Positions 11,044 through 22,967 of a DNA stretch of 64,000 nt are shown one piece after another. A program made the translations under genes and the position numbers. Origin of the DNA: Strigamia acuminata (Eukaryota; Arthropoda; Chilopoda; Geophilomorpha; Linotaeniidae). How positions within the stretch are numbered: the stretch's first letter is position 1; each line of letters begins with the position of its first letter. The notes beneath the pieces are model-generated. The model saw nothing but the letters and a program-made list of their open reading frames with translations. It was not told the origin of the DNA and did no database searches. The stretch is taken from NCBI GenBank assembly GCA_949358305.1, contig OX442321.1, forward strand, positions 8,395,605 through 8,459,604. Direction: 5' to 3'.

Positions 11044-11720
11044 TATAATTCGTTCTCTTTCCTCGGCATAATGACCAATCTGAGCTTCATACCTAGCGTG
11101 ATTGTCACCTTTCTTTGAACCACTTTTGCCCATTGGTCAAATGATAGCAGAGGGACAGGGTTCCCAAGCCATGTCAGCGCCAATTCATGAAAATCACTCA
11201 CCGGTTGGCTATAAGGTATTTTGCCCCGATATCAGATATCAGGATATCCAAGGTACCCTGGTAGCACCTCTTCAATTATATGCTTTGTACAGTGTGTGGT
11301 CACTTTTTCCCGGTGGGTAGAAAACGGAAGGTGCCTCGTCAGACACCCCCTCCCAGATCAAACCACTTGCCAATTGAGAAAAAGGATTATTCCTTGCCTT
11401 GCCAGTAACTAACTATTCCTAGCCTTAAATTCGGACTTCGGAGTTCCCCCATTCATGCAGATTCCATTCAATTGCTGTCTGGAAAGAAAGAAAAAATAAT
11501 TAATAAACCAACAAATAAAACAATAATTAACACAAATTACCTGAATAAACCTTCAATTTCAAACATCTCTCGTACGTTTTCTGCCAGCGCCACTCTCAAA
11601 CAGGGTACAGCTCATTTACCATCCTAACTGTATCCACGTCCCGTCTATTTCTTCCGGTTATACGCAATCCAACTAAAGTTCGCGAACCACTATTTTCAAT
11701 GATTCTTGCAGCGATAAAAA
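11044..11720. other. Non-coding, no gene recognised
   Basis: Less AT-rich than its surroundings. It may be part of an older repeat that the Tc1 element entered, since the two sides of the insertion have similar composition. No open frame with recognisable similarity. Confidence 0.4.
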
Positions 11721-11724
11721 TGAA

Positions 11725-11980
11725 TTAATTTTGGGAGGAAAAATGCAATTTTGGGAAGGAAAATGCAATTTTGGGAAAGAAAATGCAATTTTGGGAAGGA
11801 AAATGCAATTTTGGGAAGGAAAATGCAATTTTGGGAAGGAAAATGCATTCTTGGAAAGGAAAATGCATGTAAGGGAGGAAAACATGCTTTTTTGGGTAAG
11901 AATAATGCATTTTTTGGAAAGGAAAATGCAGTTACGGGAGGAAAACATGCATTTTTGGGAGAAAAAAATGCATTTTTTGT
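11725..11980. repeat. 20-bp tandem array
   Basis: About ten units of AAAATGCAATTTTGGGAAGG. The first six or seven are almost perfect, then the units diverge into GCATGTAAGGGAGG and GCATTTTTTGGAAAGG forms. It directly abuts the 27-bp array. Confidence 0.92.
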
Positions 11981-11981
11981 G

Positions 11982-12640
11982 CTGTACCGGTATTCGAATT
12001 TTTTTTGCGTGTACCGGTGTATTCGAAATTTTTTTGGGTGTACCGGTATTCGATGTTTTTGTATACGAAGTTTTTTGTGTTTACCGCTATTCGAAGTTTT
12101 TGTATTCGAAATGTTTGTATTCAAAGTTTTTTTTGTATGTACCGGTTTTTGAAGGTTTTTGCGTGTACCGGTATTCGAAGGTTTTTGCGTGTACCGGTAT
12201 TCGAAGTTTTTTTGCGTGTACCGGTATTCGAAGTTTTTTTGCGTGTACCGGTTTTCAAAGTTTTTTTGCATGTACCGGTATTCGAAGTTTTTTTGCGTGT
12301 ACCGGTATTCGAAGTTTTTTTGCGTGTACCGGTATTCGAAGTTTTTTTGCGTGTACCGGTATTCGAAGTTTTTTTGCGTGTACCGGTTTTCAAAGTTTTT
12401 TTGCATGTACCGGTATTCGAAGTTTTTTTGCGTGTACCGGTATTCGAAGTTTTTTTTAAGTGTACCGGTATTCGAAGTTTTTTTGCGTGTACCGGTATTC
12501 GAAGTTTTTTTTGGATGTACCGGTATTCGAAGTTTTTTTGCGTGTACCGGTATTCGATGTTTTTGTATTCGAAGTTTTTTGTGTTTACCGCTATTCGAAG
12601 TTTTTGTATTCGAAATGTTTGTATTCGAAGTTTTTGGTGT
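11982..12640. repeat. 27-bp tandem array centred on ACCGGT
   Basis: Around 18-20 copies of a unit whose core is GCGTGTACCGGTATTCGAAG followed by a T7-T8 run. The palindrome ACCGGT is kept in almost every copy, as is TTCGAA. A distinctive irregular block containing GTTTACCGCTATTCGAAG occurs at both ends (about 12046-12122 and 12551-12625), as if the regular array grew between two copies of it. Because 27 is a multiple of 3, long open frames of a 9-residue repeat appear on both strands; they are treated as by-products. Confidence 0.92.
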
Positions 12641-13843
12641 GTTTCAAAAATATGTTAAGGTGTTTTTAAAGTTTTTGGTGTGTTCCATAAATATATTAGG
12701 TGTTTTTAAAGTTTTCTATGTTTTTAAAATAAGTTTTCATTCGCGCGCTCTTCTTTACCGGGTTCCAGACACAAATCGGTATGCAAACGACTGGAATTTC
12801 ACTGGAAAGAGAAAAAAAATGAAATTAATTTATAATGCAATCTGAATACCATTAAGTGCCCAATTTTTAAAAAAGAAATTCTTAATGATATATAACATAA
12901 TAAATTTCTTTTCAAATTTTAGTATTCAGTAAGCACATCTTAATTAATGTTTGATTTTAAAACCGAATTTACCTTCATTTTCGAAGATTTACTTACAAGT
13001 GTGACGATCAACAGACTCATCCAACCCCAACCCGCCATTTGTTCGAATTCAGCCATTTGACCATTTGCAATCTAGATTTGTGGTCGCATGGTTTTCGTTT
13101 GTCCTACAAACTCTTCATCTTACCTACTTTTATCTGGAACTACAATATTTATAGTCATTCTTCCGAACTAAACAATTACTTAGCAACGGTAATAGAAAAC
13201 CTTTTAATTAATCGCTACTTTACTTTATTATCTGTTCCCCGGAACTAGCTTCGCCTTTTCCAAATAACTAATTACGATCGAGGCTTATTGTCGAGCGTCG
13301 TCTGCTAATTATTCACTTTTTACAAGTGCATTCCTTTTTAAAAAAAATTAAATCAAATTAAATAATTTAGCACAAAATTATAATTTTGGACATTTGTCCA
13401 GTTCTAAAATTAGCTACCAATGTTGCTGCTGTTGTCCATGTCGTCGTGTCTATCTTCTTTCGGAACCAAGGTTTATAGCTTCATTGATCCACGATGTAGC
13501 TCCAATGATCCATGATGTAGCTTCATTTCATTAGCATGCTGTCTGCAAAAAGAAAAAAATAAAACTAATCAACAAAAACTTTATTAATGATAAAAATATT
13601 TGACAAAAATAGTGACTAGCACTGAAAAAGTTTTCAAACTCCAATCAACTATTACAATTTAATATTAAACAATTCTGCACTTTTTCGAATCAAGTATGGC
13701 TGTGCAGGATTCACCACAAAACAAGGAGCATCTCAAATCATTACATTAATTCGTTGCAAGTAGTTTTACTATAATAAATTTGCTCGATCAAAATTTTTAT
13801 TTATAATAAGTGAATTGATGTTTATTCCCAGACTTGCAATAGT
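12641..13843. other. Non-coding, no gene recognised
   Basis: Degenerate leftovers of the TTTTTGGTGTGTT words run to about 12730, followed by AT-rich unique-looking sequence. Two short direct repeats (CATTGATCCACGATGTAGCT and CCAATGATCCATGATGTAGC) lie near 13480-13525. Confidence 0.5.
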
Positions 13844-14589
13844 GAAATTACTTGTGATGATTGTGAATGTCAAAATTAATAAAAGCATTGTAAAACAGAA
13901 ACTCGGAGAGTTGAATCTCCACTACTTAATGAATCAGTTTGGTTTTACAGTAAAAAAAAAATTAAGAGATATTGCTAAAATTTAAAAACTGTGATAATAC
14001 GTTACCGTTTTGAGATTTTTGAAAAAAAGTATTTTGTTTTGTCCAATTTTTTATGCAGGAAACATTTATACTGGCATAAATTGACACACTTGTAAATAGC
14101 TTTAGGTGCAGTAAATATCTTGAATATTTTAGCAGGGTTTTCTAGCTACAGGCTGCACAGAAATAAGAAAACATTTTAAACCTTTTTATTATCTAGAAAA
14201 CCACACATTTTCAAAACCCTGCTAAAATATTAAAGATACTGAACCGAGAACTGTTTAAAAGCGCGTCAACTTATGCAGTAGCAATGTTTATTGCATAAAA
14301 CACGAGCAATAAATAAAAGACACTTTTTAAAAATAGATTATGCTCATATTAAAATATGAGCACAGTGTATACGTAATCTCGCTGTACTGGATACATACGA
14401 CCAAACTCCTAAAATCTTAACACAATAATGTGTTTTGAAAATTTTAATATACGTGTATATATTCTAATACGGTACTTTTACTGTAAAATCAAACTGATTC
14501 ATTAAGCAGTGGATTGATTCAACTCACTGAGTTTCTGTTTTACAATGCTTTTATTAATTTTGACATTCACCGTAATCACAAGTAATTTC
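13844..14589. mobile_element. 746-bp fold-back (palindromic) element
   Basis: The outer ~112 bp at the left (13844-13955, from GAAATTACTTGTGATGATTG through TCAAAATTAATAAAAGCATT to GGTTTTACAGTAAAA) recur as an inverted copy at the right (14475-14589) with about 10-15% mismatches. A second inverted pair lies inside it, AATATTTTAGCAGGGTTTT at about 14125 against AAAACCCTGCTAAAATATT at about 14213. The centre is close to 14180. There is no coding capacity. Fold-back or large MITE elements have this form. Confidence 0.75.
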
Positions 14590-14829
14590 AAGTGTGTGGG
14601 AGCGAGAATAAGAATTTGGCCTACAAATTACTGTAGATGTTTTGTAACTATCTTTTTGTTTGTTTCCAGCCAGCTAATTTGTTTGCATACGGTGTTTTTT
14701 TTTGTTCCATTTGCCTTGGTTCACGTATTTACAACTTTTCCCTGGCGTAAATTAATTCCAAATGTAATATTTTCGTTATATCTAGAACGCAATGTGAATG
14801 CGGTAGCCACTACGTGTTTATTATTTCCT

Positions 14830-15470
14830 AATAAATATAACATTAGGCCAGAAAGGTAAAATAAATGTCTTTTTAAATTTTAATATTTTATTTTAATATT
14901 TAATTTGAGACGGAATTTTGGCAAATGCATTTGCACTTTAGGCCTAACTGCCGTGATTGAATTCAGCCAGTTTTCACATCACTTTCATTAAAAATTAAAA
15001 ATACCCTAAAATATTATTAAATGTGAAAAATATCTTACCAACATGTATATTGAACATCAGGAGTCTTCATTACCTAATAATTGCCTAATAAATGTGGTGG
15101 ATGGCTGAGGATGAAACTGCTGCAAATAGCGACGAGATGTGTTTTCAGCCTGGTCTGCTTGCTTGTAAAAAATAAAAATAAAAATACCAGAATTCATTAA
15201 ATTATTTAGATGTAAAATAAACAATTTTGGAACATTTATAATACAGTTTAAAATAAACAAACTTAATTTCCCACCATGGCCCAAGATTCATTTTGAAAAA
15301 TACCGCCAATTGATTTTTGCAACTGTCGGCCGTCACACGTCGTTTCTCCACGTCAGACATCACCCTCCTCTTCTTCCCAGTTCCCACAATGCAATCTGAT
15401 TCTTAGTTATCGTAGCTGTGATTCGCTTAGAACCGAGCCATTTACTGCGCATGTGCGATGAAGATATTTA
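14830..15470. repeat. Diverged cassette repeat, copy A
   Basis: The stretch from AATATAACATTAGGCCAGAA to about 15210 is repeated from about 15545 (copy B, AATATAACATTAAGCCAGAA), and the 15240-15470 part recurs at about 18040-18270 (copy C). Copies A and C share a promoter-like block: CCCACAATGCA(G/A)TCTGA, then a TGTGATT(G/C)(G/C)CTTAGAAC CCAAT-type box, then ACTGCGCAT. In copy A this last part extends to TGCGCATGTGCG (15446-15457), close to an NRF1 site. On the minus strand copy A can be read as a two-exon peptide (ATG at 15387, KKRRVMSDVEKRR..., ending GNEDS at about 15059), but the other copies do not keep that frame. Confidence 0.6.
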
Positions 15471-15544
15471 AATTGATATTTATCTTGATATTTAGCTTGA
15501 TGTTTAGTTTGATATTTATGGAATGATAAACCCCAACTACCATT

Positions 15545-16060
15545 TGTTCAATATAACATTAAGCCAGAAAGGTAAAATAAATGCCTTTTTAAATTGTAAT
15601 ATTTTATTTTAATATTTAATTTGAGGCGGAATTTCTGCCAAATTTATTTGCACTTTAACCCTAACTGTTAAAAATTTATAATACTGCAAATTCATTAAAT
15701 TATACCCTAAAATTTTGTTATATTTGAAAAATGTACTTACCAATATGTATTTTGAACACTTCATTAGCTGGATGAGGGGGATGACTGAGAATTATTCCGA
15801 ATTAAATTGCTGCGAGATTTGTTTTCAATGTGGTCTGCTTGCATGGAAATAAAATAAGAATACCAGCAAAATTCGTTAAATTATTCAGCCGTAAAAACGC
15901 CAGAACGGATGAGCAAATTCAGCTGGCAAATTATTATTATACATTTCCGTAAAAATTGCACAGGACCTGTTCGCCGCTGTAGTAAAACGTCATTGCTGTC
16001 ATCGGGCTTCCTCTTCTACATTTCAGCCTCTTCGTCGTCTTGCAATCACAAACATTTTGG
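15545..16060. repeat. Diverged cassette repeat, copy B
   Basis: Second copy of the 14830 cassette, offset by about 715 bp. The first ~120 bp are about 90% alike, and the match then weakens through CTTACCAA(C/T)ATGTAT and TGGTCTGCTTGC. Any peptide of copy A is broken here. Confidence 0.6.
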
Positions 16061-18039
16061 TAAATCGGTTCCTAAAACGATAGACGTTTGGTGTGATTAA
16101 TTATTCAACTTGTATTCTGGCAATGATCTCTCCTCACTCCCATATTCTGTATAAAATAAAATTTACAACAAAAATAGTTGTTTTTTTTTAATAAATTAAA
16201 TTAAAATAAATTATTATTCCGACAAATAATATATTTTAACTTCGTTATTATTTCCTAGTTTATATCATAATTTCAAGCAAACTGTAAAAAATTCTAAAAT
16301 CTGACGGTGAAGGTTTTTCACAAGCGTTAAACCGTTGCTAGTGTTAAAATACGTACGTACGGTGTTTTTATATGGGAATATGAACTCCATATTTTACGAA
16401 TTAAACAAAATCTCTCATGAGAATTCTCACAAAAACCTTCTTATTTAACCCTATTGTATCGGATCATGCTTTACTTTATTGCTATCTTACCTTTATTTTG
16501 TGGTTTTAAATATTTTTAATAAGAATACACAACTCGTAAAATGGCATCACCTGGTGGTCATTATGTACTAGTGTAGTACAGTATATTGCAATAAAACTAC
16601 ATTCTTGTTTTGCATTAAATTAATAACATCTTGCGTGCTTTAATACAACTGAAAACGTATAACTGATCGTAAAATAAAAATCAACTGCCAGATGACCAAG
16701 TGTTGAATCAATGAGCTAGCAATCGGGTATGCAGCGTGTGCCCATGGAGGATGAAAATAGCAGATATTGACTATATCTCTCGTCAATTACCGAAAATCCT
16801 AGTGACGGCTCTGCTAAAAGGCCCAACTTACAAGCATAAAATAAGGATAATATTATCCTTACTCTATGTTAGAAGTTAGCAACTTGCACACGAGCCCATT
16901 ACTTCTTTAACGCTACTGGTCCGTACGACTATGTCAAAACTTTAGCTCAACATCATGCTTTTGTAAACTGATTATTCTTTTTAAAATAGGTTTGTATTTG
17001 CTGTAAATACCTTTGTTTGACTGTCATAATACATTTGGAAATAACCGTTCCGTCTATTTATTCGCCGACATCTTCGATGAACGGAATAAAAGAATAAATA
17101 AAACAATAAAAAAATAAATACATAAAAAGACAAATTTAATTTTAAAATTAAAAGAAAAAGAAACCGTAAAGGCATTAAGAGACGATCTAGGAGTCCGTGA
17201 TTCCAAATGTGAACCCCGTAGCACGATAACTTAGGTTGTTAAAATTTTTTAATGAAAATTGTGGGATTTGGTATTTTCCCTAGTTGAAATCATCGTAAAT
17301 TATACTGTTTACGATAATTTCAAAAAATTTAAAAAGAAATTCAAAAAAATTCAAAAAAGTTTGAATAATTTTGAAATTTTTTTAATAAATCGAATTAAAA
17401 CGAAAAATTTCGCTAAAATTGTGGTTTCAGACCTTATAAACCTTATAACCTTATAACCTTATAAAATTCGTTGGTTTACCATGATAATTAAAGTATTTTC
17501 ACCTTTTCAGAGAAAAATTAAATAAAAACCTTTGGTTAAAATTTCCGGAGCATTTTCGCGAGGTCATTTCTTTCCGAAAGCTCCGCGCGAACTGAAGAAA
17601 ACAACCCAGTTCAAACCCGTATGTAGCTGATTAGAGGACGGTGCCTAATGTTATGCGCCCATCTCCGTAGTGTATCGTCCGCCATCAAGAATTTAGCAGT
17701 GGCGGGAGCAATTTTAACCGACTAAAATGGGCCTAAAATAAAATTTTCCAAAATCTAATCTGAAACAAACATTTTAACTGTTCTATAATAAATTCCTTGA
17801 AATAAAAATTACAAATTGATTCTAGATTCATTCAGTGGAAATTATTTTCTAATTTCAGTCGTTATTCAACAGTTTTAAGCCTATTATTAGGCCTAACAAT
17901 GCCAAAATAATGTGCACGAATAAACTCATTAACAAAAGCAATATGCAACATGTGCCAAAATTTTGTTGCTTTATTTCTTTTGTGTGCAGAATGCGATGCA
18001 CAGTTTGAATCGGGCATCAAGATACCGACCAGAAATTTT
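16061..18039. other. Intergenic, no gene recognised
   Basis: AT-rich sequence with low-complexity A/T runs, including 17300-17460, where AATTTTTTTAATAAATCG-like words and a small CCTTATAA tandem occur. No open frame with recognisable similarity. Confidence 0.5.
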
Positions 18040-18270
18040 TTATCAAAAAAAGTTTAAAATAAACAAATTGTATTTCCCACCTCAAAGTCATTGGATGGCT
18101 GAAGATTAATTCTAAATATACCACCCAATGGTTGCTGTTATCGCAGAACATGACGTCATACTACGGCTTACTGGTTTTTTTCCCACAATGCAGTCTGACT
18201 CTTACTTTCTGTCGTACTTGCGGTCGCTGTGATTGGCTTAGAACTCAGGCACTACTGCGCATCGGCGTGG
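18040..18270. repeat. Diverged cassette repeat, copy C (promoter-like half)
   Basis: Matches the 15240-15470 part of copy A: GTTTAAAATAAACAAA, TTTCCCACC, CCCACAATGCAGTCTGACTC, a forward ATTGG box at 18232-18236, GGCTTAGAAC and ACTGCGCATC. It could be a shared promoter unit or a transposon end. Confidence 0.5.
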
Positions 18271-19101
18271 CCTTTCGCCTTTCCAACGCCACAGGCTTCC
18301 AAGGTCGACCTTGACTGGCTTCGGCTTTGCGAACTTGTAAAGTTCAATAAAATTCACTCGCTCCAAACTCCAAAAGGACTGTCCAGGATTCAAACAAAAT
18401 AAACAAACAATAAACTTGAAGCATACATTCAATGTTTAAAATCGAAAATGACAATTATTTAATATTAAAAGTCTATTGAATTCGATCAAATGCCACGTCT
18501 GATATATTTGGACTCAAGTACCATTTCTTGAACTTCCTCGAATTAAATTTTTCGTTGTTTTGCGTGTTTACTAGTGGCTAAATCACCGATTAATTTTAAT
18601 CGGTGGAGCAAGTGTGAAAGAAGCTAAATAAGATTATTAGATACCGAAATGTGAAAAAAGTAATAAGACCTGGATAATCAACAATGTGTTTTGTGGAGTC
18701 TAACAAAAGTAATTAACATCCTAAAATTTTTATTCTACAATTGTTTGAATAAACAACCATGCATTTGATTTAAGCGAATGTAATGATTTTCTTCATACCA
18801 ATGCATTATAAAAAGTAAAATTTGTTCGTAACTTTTGCATTGACAGATCACAGCTTATGCATGAAACAATAAAAAATAAACAGTAAATTCGAAAGAACAA
18901 TTTCAAAAACATATAATTGTATATTCAGCATAGGCAAACATGCCGTAGAAGATAAAAAGATCAAAGTTCGATATAAGTATAAAAAAATAAATGTAAAAAA
19001 ATAAATAAGCTCCGAACTAAAAAATAAATGGATATTAAGCACAAGAGCCAATTAAAATAGCAGCAATTTGATCGCTTTTAAAAAGCGAACATTTCATCTG
19101 T

Positions 19102-22001
19102 TTAAAAAGCCATCAAGTCTTCCGACGTGAGGATCTCGACAGCGACTTTCCCGGGTGGTTTTGGATCGGTTTCTGGATTTTTAGCTTGCAGATCTTTATC
19201 AATCATCGCTGGACGCGAATCTTCATTTAGGGGAGCGTCAAATTCCGCCTTTCCCAGAAAAGCATCCATCATCTTGTTGTTGTTCCAAATCTAAATGCAA
19301 CAACATCTTTAAACCAAATTCACCGGTCCAAAATTTTAAATTTACCTCAACTAAAATTGGTTGCGCCACATCTCGTCTATAAAATATGCAACTGGCCTTC
19401 CAAATAGGATTCGCAGAATCCTTGACGGTTGGAGTGCGAACTGACTTACCTTCGCATTTAACGATCGCGTACGGATCAATAGCTAAAGTATAACAAATAA
19501 AAAAATTCATTCCTGGTTGAGTTAAATATTTTTTAAAAAAAGTTACTATCGTCAGTCGATAGTCCAACAGCTCCATGAATGACTATTTCAGTGACAGCCA
19601 CTGCCGGTTTAGCGCAATTAAACAATCCCTGACTTGGAATTTCTTTTTTCATTTCCCTGCAGAATTATCACGAGGCGTCAACGCATTTTAACCGAAATAA
19701 CAAAGAATTGACATACTTGAGCGCATTGATCGTACTAGAAAATATACGAATGATAAATTCACCCTCTTGTCCCGGTTCAAAAGTGGTTGGAAAGACGACG
19801 TATCGGCCACGAGGGAGCGTGCATCTCAAAAACACATTACGCGTGCGGATAAACTCGGAAGAAGCCATCATTTCTTTAAAAGTGTGTAATCGATACTTCC
19901 GGTTTAATTCCACCTTACAAAAATAAAGTTATACTAATTTTTAAACGATTTTGGCATTTATTCCTAAAACAATCCTACTTTCATGACTTGAAATCCAATG
20001 GGCAAGTTAGAAATTCCTTCGTGTCTCTTTTCCCGAGCGTCTTTTTGCTGCAACATTATCAAAACCGTGTCTTCGTCTTTATCGACGTCAAAACGAAACT
20101 GAAAAATAACAATGATTCCTAAATATAATAATGGTTAGAACCATTATATAATCTTGATGAATACTTGAGGATTTCTTAGAAAAGAGTCTTTGTTATTCAC
20201 GCATCCACCGGCTCGGTCCAGGTTTGATCCGGGGGCACCCTGCACCCAAACGCCTTTCGAGATTCCTTCGCACCACGTCTTAGTAAAACTGAACCAGCTC
20301 GTGTTGATTAAATGGCAGATTGACATGTCGGTAAAATGCGCGCAGAAATCGTCGAAGGTCATCCTATAAAAAAAATAAATTAATAAAATAAAATAAACAA
20401 ACACAAATTTAAAATAAATACCAAAATTCTCCATCATCTTGGAAAGTCAATCCAATTTTTTCTCTTTCACTGGATGAGATTTGAGCCCACTCTGGCGAAC
20501 TAGAAAGAAGTTTTGTCAGATGTGACACACCGTAACACCACACACTGCTGTAACCAAGAAGAGAAATTCATGTGAAGATACACAGGGCACCAAGTAAATG
20601 CAAGTAATTACACCGATTGCTTTTTAAAATGTCAATTCCCAAACATGAAATGAGGAAGAACTGTTCTTGCAAGTGATGACAGTAGTGTTTACTTCATGCC
20701 ACGATAATCTCACATGAAAAAGTCTAAACTACAGTAATTTAAAGCATTATTTAGTGTCTAGAGTGCGTTAGTGTGTTAAAAAAGAATTAGATTTTAAAGC
20801 AGAATGTTTAACAAGTTGTATCAATACCCGTCACTGAACGGTCCATTCCATTCTTTTTGACCCCATGGATTGCGCAATCGCACCATCGGCAACTTTTGCC
20901 CTTCAGAAAAAAATGAAAGAAGCCCCGCACTCTCTCCAACATTAACTTTCTTTACATTAGTAATGCCGTAAGCGTGGCCTTTAACGAGACCAACTGCAGT
21001 TCGAGCTTCCATCTCCTCTGCCGAAGTGATCTACCGATTACAATTTACAATTATTCATAAAATAGATTTAAGCGTAAACGATTAAAATTACTGATATAGC
21101 GGAACACATAAGTGAATGAGCTTGAAATTCCTTGTATACGTTTTGATATAATTCGGATCTCTTTGCTTCGTCGGTCCTGTACGGAGCTAAGTCGATCGAT
21201 TCTGCGAAACCACTGGTAAAATCCACCAACGCGTCGCACAAATTTCCACCGTCCAATGCTTCGTACGTCCCGTGGATCCTAAAAACATTTTTACAACATT
21301 ATTTGCTAAAATGATCGACATATTGAGATAAAAAAAAATTACTTCGCATATGCTTTCTCTAATAAAGCCATCCAGAATTCGTTTTGCGAATAAGAGTGCG
21401 CGTAGACAAGTTCTCCATTAATTGTAGGTAAATAATCATCGATTACGACATCCATCCATTTACCGAAGCGCCAAAATCGGAAGCAAAAAATCCCACAATA
21501 TTTCTCGGGGTGTTCCGCGTCCCATTCTTGTTCCTCGTGATTAGGGATCACCTACAATTTAAATGCACAATTCAGTCATTTTATTTAATAAAATTATTTA
21601 AATTAGCTATTTACTTGTTTCCATAATTCCTTTTCTTGAGCCAATACTGAGCAAGCGGCAATAAACCAACAATTTCCCAACTGACCCTGACTGGCATCCA
21701 GTCCGCTGATGCCGTCCACAAAAAGGTGCGGATCCGGTGATAAATCCTGTCAAATGTTACATAAAGATGCCATTTAAAAGCTTCCTTAGTAAATTCACAT
21801 TATACATACTTTAGAGCGCTTCCATTCCACTTGCCCTACGTAACCTTTCTCAGAAAAAAACATGGAAGCATCAGTGGGCGGAAAATGAGGATCATCGAAC
21901 AGAACTCCTCGTTCTTGACACTGTTTTTTTAAATCGGCATAATTTTGGTCGTAAAGGCGTGCTGTACCCCGTAGGAATGTGTTCTTGAAATAATTCAACA
22001 T
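19102..22001 (-). CDS. CAPN5: Calpain-5 / TRA-3 type calpain (protease core, C2-like, C2)
   Basis: A twelve-exon cysteine protease gene of 650 aa (human CAPN5 is about 640). Exons: 21810-22001, 21615-21746, 21343-21551, 21092-21278, 20828-21030, 20422-20499, 20165-20363, 19979-20098, 19717-19913, 19547-19656, 19346-19482, 19102-19290. The catalytic triad is intact: Cys90 in [11 protein letters not shown], His259 in VKGHAYGIT and Asn294 in RLRNPWG. The calpain C2-like domain ends near [17 protein letters not shown]. The C-terminal domain is a C2 domain ([13 protein letters not shown] to [14 protein letters not shown]) and not penta-EF-hand, which is what defines the CAPN5/6/TRA-3 group. These are Ca2+-dependent intracellular proteases. 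A 3' splice site (TTTGTTTAG) directly precedes the ATG, so a 5' leader exon is likely. Divergent from BCS1. Confidence 0.95.
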
Positions 22002-22967
22002 CTAAACAAATTAAAATTAATTTAATTTAATCAAAACTGCATAAAATCGGACAAACCTGAGCAAGTATAGTTAGCTGAAATTGAGGGCGATTGGAGATCA
22101 ATATTGTACTTTAAACAAAAAATATATTAATCAAAATATTAAATGCTAACCAACTAGTGAAGCAGATGGCAGATAAAGGGAATCAAACTGCAACGTTAAT
22201 ACCTATTGAAGTGGCATTAGGTGAAAATAATATTGTGTTTGTAGTGCATGAGGTATTTTTTACATCAAGGTTAGTCCAGGATTGTATTCATGGGCCAATC
22301 AAAATGCGATTTAAATATAAGTTAATCTGCGCTGTAGAGTTGTGTCCATACAAGAGGCGGAAGCAAAATGGAAAGTATATATTACCTGTTTGCTGTCGGT
22401 TTATTAAGCTTCAAAGTAAAATAAGTTTCGGCTCGGAAGGTTTTGGAGATTTTAAAATAAAACACGCGAACCACGCCTATTGACGTGTACTAATCAATTT
22501 TCCGCCTGCAGACCAAATTCAAAGGCGCATGCTCCGTGAAAAATTGATTTAGAGGTTGTCCAGTATTTAGCAGCAAAAGCTCGGAAAATTAAACAAAAAA
22601 TGTTTTTTCAAAAATAATTTTTACATTTTATTATAATTTGCGGGTATTAAAGATATTTCTACTAAAGCGTAAGCAGAAAAATCAAAAAAATAAACTTTTT
22701 TTGATGCGCATGCGTAGATGACACCGCAACATGCTCGCTTACAAGCAGACATCATTTGCTTAAATTCCAGTTTCCTTGCCGGTAATGAATCATAAAAATC
22801 TATAAATTCACGACTCGAATACGAACTATCTGACAAACAAAAAAAATACGACTGCATAATCGCAGGATATAATAATAAATAATAAATAAAAACTGGACAA
22901 AATGGCGAATTAACAAAACGTGTTTAACCATGAAATAAAAATTCTTTCAGGGTAAAAAAAAATTAAG
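22002..22967. promoter_or_regulatory. Divergent promoter region of calpain-5 and BCS1
   Basis: A 966-bp spacer between head-to-head genes. It has an NRF1-like palindrome TGCGCATGCG at 22705-22714, plausible for the mitochondrial gene BCS1. A 3' splice site (ATTCTTTCAG) ends at 22950, 17 nt before the BCS1 ATG. Short open frames here (plus at 22157-22483, minus at 22621-22857) are not recognised. Confidence 0.45.

Noticed and set aside
11731-12845. Long open frames (up to ~240 aa) on both strands over the tandem arrays, with a repeated 9-residue peptide
   Set aside because: The 27-bp unit is a multiple of three and lacks stops, so several frames stay open by chance. There is no signal peptide, no fold and no similarity, and frames open on both strands argue against coding.
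14545-14859. Hydrophobic 104-codon open frame
   Set aside because: Its first part is the arm of the fold-back element and its end lies in the cassette repeat, so it is not an independent gene.
22157-22483. Plus-strand 108-codon open frame between calpain-5 and BCS1
   Set aside because: No similarity to a family I know, no splice support, and it lies in a promoter region. Left as unrecognised spacer.
22621-22857. Minus-strand 78-codon open frame (SYSSREFIDFYDSLPARK...)
   Set aside because: It overlaps the NRF1-like site and has no recognisable family; probably chance.
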